Source: an uncultured Collinsella sp.
GTDB lineage: Bacteria; Actinomycetota; Coriobacteriia; Coriobacteriales; Coriobacteriaceae
NCBI GenBank assembly: GCA_902494295.1
Contig: CABUSL010000011.1
Location: 1 to 27,554, forward strand
Direction of reading: 5' to 3'
Length of the DNA: 27,554 nucleotides
Position 1 is the stretch's first letter; every line of letters starts with the position of its first letter. The notes under the pieces are model-generated. The model ran no database searches. It saw nothing but the letters and a program-made list of their open reading frames with translations, and had not been told where the DNA came from. A program made the translations under genes and the position numbers. Positions 1-10,618 of the stretch are shown piece after piece.

Positions 1-113
1 CCACGGGTCAAGATGCACTAGGCCTGGACGAAGTCCGGGCCCGCGCCTTTAGACGCGAGCCCGGGGCCCGTGGGTTATACCCTAAGAGCAAACCACCCTT
101 TTTAAGGGTGGTT
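1..113 (+). other. Structured upstream region with stem-loops before the secreted-protein gene
   Basis: No complete gene is seen. CCACGGG (1-7) can pair with CCCGTGG (67-73), enclosing a perfect 9-bp hairpin (21-29 with 33-41, one G-U pair, GAA loop) and a small CGCG stem (42-45 with 54-57). A separate perfect 10-bp hairpin follows (AACCACCCTT 91-100 with AAGGGTGGTT 104-113) but has no T-run. Frame 1 ends in a stop at 19-21 and could be the tail of an upstream gene. Frame 3 stays open from base 3 into the next gene. I do not recognise a known RNA family here. Confidence 0.4.
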
Positions 114-131
114 CTGATTGGAGGAGAACGC

Positions 132-1037
132 ATGCGGCCCGGTGGCACTCAGACAAAGCGCGGCGCCGCGGTGCGCATGCGACGCCGACTGGGCTTGGCG
201 CCGCGGGCGTACGCACTGCTATCGTGCTCGCTGGTGCTGGTCATAGCTGGCGTTTCTGCCTATGGCATGACCGTGCCGTCCATGATGCAGGCGCATGCCG
301 CACGCGAACCGCGCGTGGGGCATGAGGTCAAAAGTGACCTGGGCACCACGACTGGATATGCTTGGGCAAGTGTGGTCGCGCATATTGTGTTTGGCACCGG
401 CGACGCGGACGGCGCCGAGGCCCCGGACAACGAAGTCACGCTTGCCAATGGCAAAACCATCGTGCTCACCAACACCAAGATCATCGATCGGTTGTCCAAC
501 AATAGCGTGGCGGCAACGGTGAATAAAGTCGAGCAGCAGAAGGGGCAGGACGCCCAGCAGTCCGGAAAGCCCGGTAGCTCGGATACTTCTGGCTCCGGCT
601 CGGATTCGTCGAGTTCGGGCGGCGGCTCCGGGTCGGGTTCCTCTACCGGAGGGTCTGGAAACGGCGGCTCGACGGGCGGCAACACTGACAACGATGCAAA
701 CTTCGGTGGCCTTTCCGCTGCTGAGGAAGAGAGCATTCACAGTTGGCTTGTGACCAAGTACAACATGCTCGACGGCTATGTTTCTCGTGCCAATGACGTG
801 GTCTCGACCTATAACTCTACGGGAGATCCCAGGCCGTGCGACAGCCTGGTCGGGGAGATGTTTGTCATTCGAGCCGAGTTCGGTCGTCAGACATTCTCGC
901 CCCGGTCAAAGTGGTATCAGCAGTATGCCAATCTGTGGGGCTGTTATACCAACCTATGTCAATGGGTCGGCCATTACGGCGATGATGACGTCGCGCTCGG
1001 TAACTTCAACAATAACGTGGCGGCGCTTGCCCTATGA
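132..1037 (+). CDS. Secreted or membrane-anchored hypothetical protein with Gly/Ser linker
   Basis: The 301-residue product is not recognised as a known family. Residues 1-25 are strongly basic, followed by a hydrophobic stretch (about 26-48) and an AHAA sequence near 54-57, which fits a signal peptide or N-terminal anchor. Residues 59-135 form a small polar domain. Residues about 144-193 are a low-complexity Gly/Ser/Asn linker, and 194-301 a C-terminal domain rich in aromatics with three cysteines (236, 271, 276). ATG 132 was chosen because GGAGGAG lies 5 bases upstream; the same frame is open further upstream without a comparable ribosome site. The stop overlaps the kinase start (ATGA), so the two are translationally coupled. 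The protein may be an extracytoplasmic partner or substrate of the kinase module; that is inference. Confidence 0.8.
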   Translation: MRPGGTQTKRGAAVRMRRRLGLAPRAYALLSCSLVLVIAGVSAYGMTVPSMMQAHAAREPRVGHEVKSDLGTTTGYAWASVVAHIVFGTGDADGAEAPDNEVTLANGKTIVLTNTKIIDRLSNNSVAATVNKVEQQKGQDAQQSGKPGSSDTSGSGSDSSSSGGGSGSGSSTGGSGNGGSTGGNTDNDANFGGLSAAEEESIHSWLVTKYNMLDGYVSRANDVVSTYNSTGDPRPCDSLVGEMFVIRAEFGRQTFSPRSKWYQQYANLWGCYTNLCQWVGHYGDDDVALGNFNNNVAALAL

Positions 1038-2878
1038 TGACCGATCTTGCATCCACCACACCACAATCGCTCGGTCGCGATCCCATGGTCGGCCTGCGCC
1101 TGGCGCGTGTCGACGGGTTTGAGCCGGCCATTGCGCTCGGTCAGGACGAACTGCCTGCCTATCTGCGTCGTTTTACGATGCTGTTTGCCGACGATGCCAC
1201 CATGCGCCGTGGCGGTATCGGCCGCGTGACGCGTGCCGTCAACGCCCAAGGCGAGGCCGTGGCACTCAAGCAGCTCATCTTGCCGACGCGCGATGAGTTT
1301 GACGACGATGCCGCTCACGAGGCGCTGGTCGCCAAGTTCAAGGCGGCGTTTCGCGAGGAATACGAATGCCATCGCGCCCTTTCGGGCCTTAAGGGCTTTC
1401 CCCGCCTCTATGGCTGGGGCGAGGTCGACGGTGTGCCTGCAATTGTCATGGAATGGGTCGAGGGCGAGACGCTTGCCCGCTTGCGTTCGCGACTCGCCGT
1501 GGACGATGCCGGACGCCTGTCGCCGCTTGTGGCGGCGCGTCTGGGTCGCGACCTGTTCGATCTGCTCTGCCGTATGAGCCTGGTGGGCGAGGGCTTTGTC
1601 CATCGCGATATCTCGCCCGCTAATATTATGGTGCGTACGGCGCGCCTGCCGCTTGACCGGCAGCTTGCCGAGGGCACCTTTGACCTGTGCCTGATCGACT
1701 TTGGCTCGTCGCTGGCGCTCGAGCCTGCGTCGGCCGTGGCCGGTACCGGCGGCAAGGCGTCGTTTACGGAGCGTTATGCCACGCTGCGTCGCGCGACGGT
1801 TGCCTATGCCCCGCCCGAGATGCTCACCGACGATATTCCCGACCTGCGCGCTTTGCGTATGTCGCCGGCGATCGACGTCTATGCCGCGGCAAGCACGGTT
1901 TACGAGCTCATTGCCGGCGTCGCGCCATACGAAGCCGCGCCGGGCACTTCGGGCACCTCGGGCTCGCGCAAAAAGACGCGCGACATCGCCAGCCCCTATC
2001 GTCTCAAGATGGACACGCGGCCCGACTATCCCATTGGTGTCCATGCGCCCGGTTGTGATTTGACTCAGCTGCTTCGTCGTGAGCCCGATGTGGCGCTCGC
2101 CGCGGCCGAGCAGGCCCAGCAGCTAGGGCTTGAGCCGGATTCCGAAGAGCTACGCGATGCGCTGGCGTTTGTCGATGCCCAGCTGTTCGACGTGGTGATG
2201 GCCTGTCTGTCCAGCCATCAAAAAGATCGTCCCGAGCCGGCGGCGGTCGAGGCGGCGCTCTCGGCGTTTTGTGACCACTATGCGCAAAATGTCGGTCGTT
2301 CGCTCCGCGGCGAGCCGCTCACGCCGTGCCCCATGGATGCGTCCGGCCGCGCGGTTCGTCGCGCGCTGATGGTCGGCGCGACGGTCGTCTGTGGCGTGGT
2401 TTGGGCTGTGGTCGTGGTTTCGGCCGCGCTGCTGGCGTCGGGCGCCCGCGTGACGGCGACTTTGGGATCGCTCGTGTGGTCTGGGTCGCTACCGGGTATT
2501 ATTGCCGCACTGGCGTTGGCGCTGCCAGGCATAGCCGGCGTTACCGCGGGGGCACTTGCGCGCAATCGGCGCTCGGGGTTCCTGCAGGGTGTGCTTGCGC
2601 TTTCTGCCTGCGAGGTTCCGGTGCTGGTTTTGCCTGCATGTAGCGTATTTTCCCAACGCGCCGTGATGGGCGGCCTTGTTGCCGCTCTGGTTGCAACCTA
2701 TACGCTTACGTGGTTTTTGCTTGCGATGGGCTTTGCCTTTGAACTTCCCGTTTCGGCACCGCGACGCACAAAAGCCCAGATGGCGACTCCGCTTGCCGGT
2801 GGAGCCGCAGCTGCCCGTACTTTTGGCGGACCTGTCGAAGTATCGTCCGATTCTATTTCTACGACCAAGGAGGCCTAG
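1034..2878 (+). CDS. Membrane-tethered Ser/Thr protein kinase (Hanks type)
   Basis: A 614-residue eukaryotic-like Ser/Thr kinase. Visible elements are a degenerate glycine loop GGIGRV (60-65), the ATP lysine in VALK (K79), a helix-C glutamate near 108-109, the catalytic loop HRDISPANI (190-198; D192, N197), DFG (222-224), an APPE segment (259-262) and a DVYAAAS segment with D281. The usual HRD-x-K lysine is Ser, a variant seen in some bacterial kinases. After a 130-residue linker come four predicted membrane helices (about 444-468, 485-507, 515-538, 544-568), so the catalytic domain is tethered from its C-terminal side and no PASTA or other sensor domain is visible. It overlaps the upstream gene by four bases and the FHA gene follows after 3 bases. 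Its partners are probably phosphothreonine-bearing proteins read by that FHA protein. Confidence 0.9.
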   Translation: MMTDLASTTPQSLGRDPMVGLRLARVDGFEPAIALGQDELPAYLRRFTMLFADDATMRRGGIGRVTRAVNAQGEAVALKQLILPTRDEFDDDAAHEALVAKFKAAFREEYECHRALSGLKGFPRLYGWGEVDGVPAIVMEWVEGETLARLRSRLAVDDAGRLSPLVAARLGRDLFDLLCRMSLVGEGFVHRDISPANIMVRTARLPLDRQLAEGTFDLCLIDFGSSLALEPASAVAGTGGKASFTERYATLRRATVAYAPPEMLTDDIPDLRALRMSPAIDVYAAASTVYELIAGVAPYEAAPGTSGTSGSRKKTRDIASPYRLKMDTRPDYPIGVHAPGCDLTQLLRREPDVALAAAEQAQQLGLEPDSEELRDALAFVDAQLFDVVMACLSSHQKDRPEPAAVEAALSAFCDHYAQNVGRSLRGEPLTPCPMDASGRAVRRALMVGATVVCGVVWAVVVVSAALLASGARVTATLGSLVWSGSLPGIIAALALALPGIAGVTAGALARNRRSGFLQGVLALSACEVPVLVLPACSVFSQRAVMGGLVAALVATYTLTWFLLAMGFAFELPVSAPRRTKAQMATPLAGGAAAARTFGGPVEVSSDSISTTKEA

Positions 2879-2881
2879 GTC

Positions 2882-3820
2882 ATGGCATCTCAAGTTGAGC
2901 TCACCCCATGCGGGGCCATGTTTGACATCTTTAAGCGCGCGGCGCGTCTGAGCCATATCGAGCTGTGCGGCTTGGTGCTTTCGTCCCGTCCGCTCGCCGA
3001 CGGCCGCAGCCCGCAGAGCCGAGCCGCCGATCGCTCTTGGGTTTCCCGCTTTATCGTTCGCGCGCCGGTCGGCACGCTTCAGCAGCGCTACTTTGCCGAA
3101 TACGGTACCTCGGCTGCGCGTATTATGTCGCAACTGGCCCTGCGCCAGCGCAATCCCATGGACTCCACGGCTGTGATCAATATGGTGTGCGGTCCTGCAG
3201 GTGAACCGATGGTACGCGCGCTCGAAGAATGCCACCAGGACACGAATCTCTATCGCAACGCGCTCGATCGCCTGTCCCAGGCGGCGGAACTCATGCCCGC
3301 CGAGCGCGCCGAGACCGTGCTGGTGCTGTTTGTCGCCGTCGGTTGTTCGGCGGATGTGCGGTCCTCGGTGAACTATGCCATCGACTACGCACACGCGACC
3401 TGTGGCGGAGGCACATCCACGCCGCGTTCGCTTGGCATGTCGCTGACTGCGGGCGAACGCGAACCCGCCCCGGCGCACCCCTTGGGCTTGCTGCGCGTGC
3501 AAAACAGTTTTGTCGTGAGCGCCCCGCGCTGGATTCAGCCGAGTGAGCAGGGTGTTGAGATTGGCGCGCTGGCCACTGGTGAGGGCGATATTACCGACGT
3601 CGGCGACGATGTCTCGGCCCGCCATGCCCATATCTGGTGCGATGCTCAAAATATCTGGCACGTCGAGGACTTGTCGTCCACCAACGGAACCGTGGTGGTA
3701 AACGGGGCCACGCGCGTCTGCATTCAGGTCGAGCCCGGCCGTTCCGCCCAACTCAATCCCGGCGACGAGCTCAAGCTCGGCGAATCCACTACCTACGCCA
3801 TCCTCTTCGGTGCTCTCTAG
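2882..3820 (+). CDS. FHA-domain protein
   Basis: A 312-residue protein whose C-terminal 90-100 residues form a forkhead-associated domain, which binds phosphothreonine peptides. The hallmarks are SARHAHI (245-251; S245, R247, H248) and DLSSTNGT (263-270). The usual IGR strand reads IGAL (227-230), so one conserved arginine is missing. Residues 1-200 are not recognised; they are mostly helical with no membrane segment. AAGGAGG at 2867-2873, inside the end of the kinase gene, supports the ATG. As the last gene of the kinase operon it is the likely reader of the kinase's phosphorylation, in the cytoplasm. The stop codon is overlapped by a palindromic element. Confidence 0.88.
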   Translation: MASQVELTPCGAMFDIFKRAARLSHIELCGLVLSSRPLADGRSPQSRAADRSWVSRFIVRAPVGTLQQRYFAEYGTSAARIMSQLALRQRNPMDSTAVINMVCGPAGEPMVRALEECHQDTNLYRNALDRLSQAAELMPAERAETVLVLFVAVGCSADVRSSVNYAIDYAHATCGGGTSTPRSLGMSLTAGEREPAPAHPLGLLRVQNSFVVSAPRWIQPSEQGVEIGALATGEGDITDVGDDVSARHAHIWCDAQNIWHVEDLSSTNGTVVVNGATRVCIQVEPGRSAQLNPGDELKLGESTTYAILFGAL

Positions 3821-3866
3821 CCGGCAGATAGGGACGTTCCTTTTCTCTGCCGGCTGGGGACACTCC
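3819..3866. repeat. Palindromic element with GGGACGTTC core overlapping a stop codon
   Basis: AGCCGGCAGA (3819-3828) is the exact reverse complement of TCTGCCGGCT (3846-3855). The loop carries GGGACGTTCC, and GGGGACACTCC follows directly. The left arm includes the last two bases of the FHA gene stop codon. A related core (GGGGACGTTC) occurs in the palindrome at 9537-9619, which also covers a stop codon. The pair looks like a small dispersed intergenic repeat; it lacks the T-run of an intrinsic terminator. Confidence 0.6.
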
Positions 3867-3983
3867 TTGGCGCGCCAGAGCCGGTCGCCCGGGGATGGAG
3901 GGGCCATTTTGGCCCTTGGCGGTCACCCGAGGTAAACCTTTACCGCCCGCCTATATTTGCCGAAATTACACTTGACGGCGGGG

Positions 3984-3989
3984 TACAAT
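3984..3989 (+). promoter_or_regulatory. Candidate -10 box upstream of nifJ
   Basis: TACAAT is preceded by GGGG. TTGACG sits at 3972-3977, too close to be its -35, and TTGCCG at 3957-3962 is 21 bases away, so the -35 is unsettled. If this is the start region, the nifJ leader is about 270 bases long. Confidence 0.35.
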
Positions 3990-4222
3990 AAACCCGCATG
4001 CGGATTTCCGTTGCGGGCGCTTCCCATCGCCGGGACGTGCCCGGGAGCATCCGGCATGCGGCCTTTGCGGCGCTCGGTCATGTGCAAGACGGGCGGTCGG
4101 GTCTGTGGGGCGCATCAGCTGTCCCTCGCCTCGGCATGTCTTCTCTCCACGCCACGTACCTGCTGCTGAGCCTGCCTGCCAGATGATTGGAAGCAACAGC
4201 GTAAATCCCATCACGCCAACAT

Positions 4223-4238
4223 CCCGGCGATCGCCGGG
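4223..4238. repeat. Perfect 16-bp palindrome in the nifJ leader
   Basis: CCCGGCGATCGCCGGG is a perfect inverted repeat with no spacer, 32 bases before the nifJ start. It could be a dimeric regulator site or an mRNA stem-loop. Directly after it, TATACC (4244-4249) can pair with GGTATA (4266-4271), placing the ribosome site in a loop and the first base of the start codon in a stem. Confidence 0.5.
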
Positions 4239-4270
4239 GCCTGTATACCTATATGAGAGGAGAGGGGTAT

Positions 4271-7810
<3,540 letters not shown>

Positions 7811-7820
7811 GTCTCCCACC

Positions 7821-7945
7821 GCAGGATCTGAGGGCTAACCTTCGCGGACGTCCTCGGACATGAAAGAACCCCCGCTGCGCACTACGTGCGGCGGGGGTTC
7901 TTTCGTCCTGCGGAGTGTCCGCGAAGGTTAGCCCTCAGATCCTGC
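7821..7945. repeat. 29-bp perfect inverted repeat framing the nifJ terminator
   Basis: Bases 7821-7849 are the exact reverse complement of 7917-7945. The 67 bases between them hold the terminator hairpin at 7862-7904. The whole 125-base unit could form a large cruciform or a long RNA hairpin. No obvious short target duplication flanks it. A 10-base direct repeat, CGTCCTCGGA, occurs at 7849-7858 and again just outside at 7954-7963. Confidence 0.85.
7862..7904 (+). terminator. Intrinsic terminator of nifJ
   Basis: GAAAGAACCCCCGC (7862-7875) pairs exactly with GCGGGGGTTCTTTC (7891-7904), with a further imperfect inner stem. The 3' arm ends in TTCTTTC. The A-rich 5' side makes it able to act in both directions. 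Confidence 0.85.
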
Positions 7946-8133
7946 TGCGACTACGTCCTCGGATTGTGTGGGCGGATGAAGGACGTGGTTGTGGGGGGCT
8001 TTTGTCCCCTTCGCTGTTTCGCGGCTTTGCCGCGAAACCTCGCGCCACTTTGGGGATGGATGGGGGACTTGGCTGTTGCCGCCTTTTCGGAGCTTTTCTT
8101 TATTCCTTTTGCTGGATGAAAAGCCCCTTGTTT

Positions 8134-8161
8134 TTGCAGGGGTGCATACTCGACTTATATG
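8134..8161 (+). promoter_or_regulatory. Candidate promoter upstream of arcC
   Basis: TTGCAG (8134-8139) and TATATG (8156-8161) are separated by 16 bases, at the point where composition becomes AT-rich. If used, the arcC leader would be about 300 bases. Other AT-rich hexamers downstream are possible alternatives. Confidence 0.3.
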
Positions 8162-8392
8162 TGCATAGAATCTCGTATAGTGCGAGTAAGATATTGCGCT
8201 GTCCGTTTTGTGTTTAGCAGAGATATAGTTTGCATAATCCGACATAATCCTCGCTTCATTTAAATAAAGTCGCACGTAAATTACGTAGATATGTCTTAGC
8301 TGGAGTTCTGTACGCTGAGCGGATAAAAACGACCGTTCACCGTTCCGCTATTTTCAAAATGAATAAAATGAGCGATAAAGAGAATATAAACC

Positions 8393-8430
8393 TTAATAAA
8401 CTCGCGTATCGCACGGACGCGGGTTATTAA
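8393..8430 (+). promoter_or_regulatory. Bulged stem-loop in the arcC leader
   Basis: TTAATAA (8393-8399) pairs with TTATTAA (8424-8430), and after one bulged A, CTCGCG (8401-8406) pairs with CGCGGG (8418-8423, one G-U pair). This gives 13 pairs around an 11-base loop. It could be an operator for a dimeric regulator or an RNA control element; its sequence does not match a family I know. Confidence 0.45.
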
Positions 8431-8465
8431 TGGGTTGTAGGCCTTTTACAGAAAGGATTCCAGCA

Positions 8466-9428
8466 ATGTCTAAGCCTCTTGGCAAGCCCGATCGTATTGT
8501 CGTCGCCCTTGGCGGCAACGCCCTCGGCAACAACCCCGTTGAGCAGATCGAGGCCGTGAGCAACACCGCCCACGCTCTCCTCGGGCTCATCGAGCAGGGC
8601 AACGAAATCATCATCACCCACGGCAACGGCCCGCAGGTCGGCATGATCCAGAACGCCTTCGCCGCTGCCCACGATGCCATCGGTACCCCCGAGATGCCGC
8701 TGCCCGAGTGCGGCGCCATGTCCCAGGGCTACATTGGTTATCACCTGCAGCAGGGCATCGGCCGCGAGATGCACAAGCGCTATAAGCGTTGGCACGCCGC
8801 CACCGTCGTCACCCAGATCGAGTGCGATCCCGACGATCCCGCGTTCAAGAACCCGACCAAGCCGATCGGCCCCTTCTACACTGAGGAGCAGGCCAAGGAG
8901 TTCATGGCCGAGGATCCCTCCAAGGTCTTCGTCGAGGATTCCGGCCGCGGCTGGCGTCGCGTCGTCGCCTCCCCCGATCCCAAGAAGATCGTCGAGGCTG
9001 ACTCCATCCTCAACCTGCTCGACAACGAGTTCATCGTCATCGCCTGCGGTGGCGGCGGCATCCCCGTCGTCCGCGACTACGAGAACAAGGGCTGCTACAA
9101 GGGCGTTCCCGCCGTCATCGACAAGGACCTGGGCGGCGAGCTGCTGGCCGAGGACTGCGACGCCGACGTTCTGTTCCTGCTGACCGCCGTTGAGCATGTC
9201 GCCATCAACTTTGGCAAGCCCAACCAGGAGGAGCTCGAGGACCTCACCGCCGACGAGGCCGAGCGCCTGGCTGACGAGGGTCAGTTCGGCAAGGGTTCCA
9301 TGGAGCCCAAGGTCCGCGCTGCCATCAAGTTCGCGCGTTCCCGCAAGGGTCGTACCTGCATCATCGGCGCTCTGGACAAGGCCGCCGAGACCATGGCCGG
9401 CCTCTCCGGTACCCGCATCCACGAGTAG
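8466..9428 (+). CDS. arcC: Carbamate kinase
   Basis: A 320-residue carbamate kinase of the amino-acid-kinase fold. It makes ATP, ammonia and CO2 from carbamoyl phosphate and ADP, the last step of citrulline or related ureido-compound fermentation. Visible motifs are VALGGNALGNN (13-23), THGNGPQVG (51-59), KPIGPFY, GWRRVVASPDP, CGGGGIPV and FGKGSMEPKVRAA, all standard. ATG 8466 is preceded by GAAAGGA (8451-8457); an in-frame ATG at 8430 lies inside the leader stem and is less likely. No ornithine carbamoyltransferase or arginine deiminase is next to it in this window, so the source of carbamoyl phosphate is elsewhere or involves the nearby permease and amidohydrolase. Confidence 0.97.
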   Translation: MSKPLGKPDRIVVALGGNALGNNPVEQIEAVSNTAHALLGLIEQGNEIIITHGNGPQVGMIQNAFAAAHDAIGTPEMPLPECGAMSQGYIGYHLQQGIGREMHKRYKRWHAATVVTQIECDPDDPAFKNPTKPIGPFYTEEQAKEFMAEDPSKVFVEDSGRGWRRVVASPDPKKIVEADSILNLLDNEFIVIACGGGGIPVVRDYENKGCYKGVPAVIDKDLGGELLAEDCDADVLFLLTAVEHVAINFGKPNQEELEDLTADEAERLADEGQFGKGSMEPKVRAAIKFARSRKGRTCIIGALDKAAETMAGLSGTRIHE

Positions 9429-9448
9429 TCTCTACTCTGCTGACTCTC

Positions 9449-9476
9449 TTGTGGGCGCCAGGCAAAGCGCCCACAA
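9449..9476. repeat. Hairpin downstream of arcC
   Basis: TTGTGGGCGC (9449-9458) and GCGCCCACAA (9467-9476) are exact reverse complements with an 8-base loop. There is no T-run after it. It may stabilise the 3' end or add to the terminator that follows. Confidence 0.55.
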
Positions 9477-9493
9477 ACTAGCCTCTCTTCATG

Positions 9494-9526
9494 AGCCCCG
9501 CAGTCCGCTCCGACTGCGGGGCTTTT
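9494..9526 (+). terminator. Intrinsic terminator of arcC
   Basis: AGCCCCGCAGTC (9494-9505) pairs with GACTGCGGGGCT (9512-9523) and is followed by a short T-run (9523-9526). Confidence 0.85.
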
Positions 9527-9536
9527 GCTATTCACC

Positions 9537-9619
9537 TAGTCATTGGGGACGTTCTTAAATGACTAGTCAAACAAGAGCGCCCCCAATGACCACTCATTTA
9601 AGTCTGTCCCCAATGACTA
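9537..9619. repeat. Palindromic element with GGGGACGTTC core at the end of the C39 peptidase gene
   Basis: CTAGTCATTGGGGAC (9537-9551) and GTCCCCAATGACTAG (9606-9620) are reverse complements, and the inner CTTAAATGA (9555-9563 region) matches TCATTTAAG, leaving three central mismatches per arm. A third partial copy, CCCCCAATGAC, lies in the loop. The right arm covers the stop codon of the minus-strand gene (9617-9619). The core resembles the element at 3819-3866. Confidence 0.7.
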
Positions 9620-10618
9620 GTAGTAGGCCCACATGGCTTCGACTTCGTTGAGGACCTCTACGACGCCCCAGCGGCGGGCGCTGCGGTTGGCCGAGTTGGG
9701 GTCGTAGACGCCAATCTGGTTGGCGTTGTCGATGCCGTAGAGCACGATGTAGTGGCCTACGTTGGTAAACGTACCGGGGCGCACTGCGGCGATGACGGGC
9801 GCACCCGAGCGAAGTGCTTGGGTAATCGATTCGCGATCGTTATAGAGCTGTGTTCCGTTGAGCCCTAGCTGCCACGCACCGCCTGTCATAAACGACCACT
9901 CGGTGGCACCAGTGGGGGCGTAGTTGCCGGCTTCGGCCAGTGCGCATACATCGACCGGCGTCTTATCGGTGTGGCCGGTCTTAAAGATATAGACCATGGT
10001 GAGGCAAGTGGGACCGCAAGCGTTTTCTCGAATAGTGCCACCGGCATAGGGCAGCTCCGACCATGCGGGGTCAATTTGGTAGATGTGGGGCATGGTGCCG
10101 GCCTGCCATTGCGAGCGTGGGGTCGAGAACGCAAAGGAGTAACCGGGCGCGACGGGAGCTTTAAGCAGCTTGTCCTCGGCAGTGGGCTCAAGACCGGCTG
10201 ATCCGTGGGAGATACAGGATCCCAAAAACACAAAGACGAGGCAGGCGGCAATGGAGCAAAGCGCAAGGCGTAGGCGGCGGGCCGGAAGCGCGTGGCTTGT
10301 GGTGTGCGACGCGGGGTGAGGGGCGGAATTGCCGCGATCGCGTTGAGGTCGCGAAAAGGAGCGCTTGACGTAGTAGTCGGTCTTACGGCGATCGTAGCGG
10401 CGTGGCTGCGATGTGCCGGTCTGGCGTTGGCGTGTGCTCGTACTCACACGGTCTGACTGCTGCACGGTACGGCTTTGCTGCCGCGAAGAAGCCCCGAGCT
10501 GCTCTTGGGGGCGCTGCGGGTTGTCGTTGTCGGAGGTGATTTTGGGCGTTGACGTGGTGCGGCCGGCAAGGCGCACGCTTTGTGGCCGTTGGTCGCCGTC
10601 ATTGTATCCGTATGCCAT
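9617..10618 (-). CDS. Membrane-anchored C39-like cysteine peptidase
   Basis: A 333-residue protein. Residues 1-112 are a basic, Gln/Ser/Arg-rich, low-complexity tail that should be cytoplasmic. Residues about 114-136 are one hydrophobic segment, with C135 possibly lipobox-like or simply in the helix. The rest is an extracytoplasmic domain of the papain-like C39_2 type: QIDPAWSELPYAGG, then ENACGPTCLTMVY with likely catalytic C201, GHYIVLYG with H289, and VYDPNS with D306. ATG at 10618 has AAGGTG six bases upstream; a GTG three codons earlier (10627) is the alternative. It is transcribed away from the permease. The substrate is unknown; it may process surface peptides or cell-wall proteins. 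Codon use is less biased than in the neighbouring metabolic genes. Confidence 0.85.
   Translation of the reverse strand: MAYGYNDGDQRPQSVRLAGRTTSTPKITSDNDNPQRPQEQLGASSRQQSRTVQQSDRVSTSTRQRQTGTSQPRRYDRRKTDYYVKRSFSRPQRDRGNSAPHPASHTTSHALPARRLRLALCSIAACLVFVFLGSCISHGSAGLEPTAEDKLLKAPVAPGYSFAFSTPRSQWQAGTMPHIYQIDPAWSELPYAGGTIRENACGPTCLTMVYIFKTGHTDKTPVDVCALAEAGNYAPTGATEWSFMTGGAWQLGLNGTQLYNDRESITQALRSGAPVIAAVRPGTFTNVGHYIVLYGIDNANQIGVYDPNSANRSARRWGVVEVLNEVEAMWAYY

Larger units (their letters stand above)
3821..4270 (+). other. Intergenic region and structured leader of nifJ
   Basis: This 450-base stretch has no convincing gene. After the palindrome at its left end and a GC-rich part it holds a promoter-like TACAAT (3984-3989). 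The next 260 bases are GC-rich and can fold: GCATGCGGAT (3996-4005) pairs with ATCCGGCATGC (4049-4059, one bulged G) around a CCGGG/CCCGG hairpin (4030-4034 with 4040-4044). A perfect palindrome lies at 4223-4238. A 62-codon open frame at 3998-4186 has no ribosome site and no recognisable product. Confidence 0.5.
7946..8465 (+). other. Spacer and AT-rich upstream region of arcC
   Basis: No gene is supported. The first part is GC-rich and includes a perfect 10-bp hairpin, GTTTCGCGGC (8016-8025) with GCCGCGAAAC (8029-8038). From about 8140 the composition changes to AT-rich, which marks a regulatory region. It has two copies of CATAATCC (8233-8240 and 8243-8250), a 6-bp inverted repeat ACGTAA-A-TTACGT (8274-8286), and a long bulged stem (8393-8430) 35 bases before the start codon. 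Confidence 0.5.

Noticed and set aside
1..113. 3' end of RNase P RNA or tmRNA
   Set aside because: The conserved ACAGAA-type tail of RNase P and the tRNA-like CCA end of tmRNA are not present.
570..690. DNA repeat array in the first gene
   Set aside because: It is low-complexity coding sequence for a Gly/Ser linker without a regular unit length.
3998..4186. Small coding gene of 62 codons in the nifJ leader
   Set aside because: No ribosome site, and the region is better explained as folded leader RNA.
4060..4225. Thiamine diphosphate riboswitch before nifJ
   Set aside because: The enzyme uses thiamine diphosphate, but the conserved CTGAGA and ACCTGATCTGGATAATGCC segments are absent.
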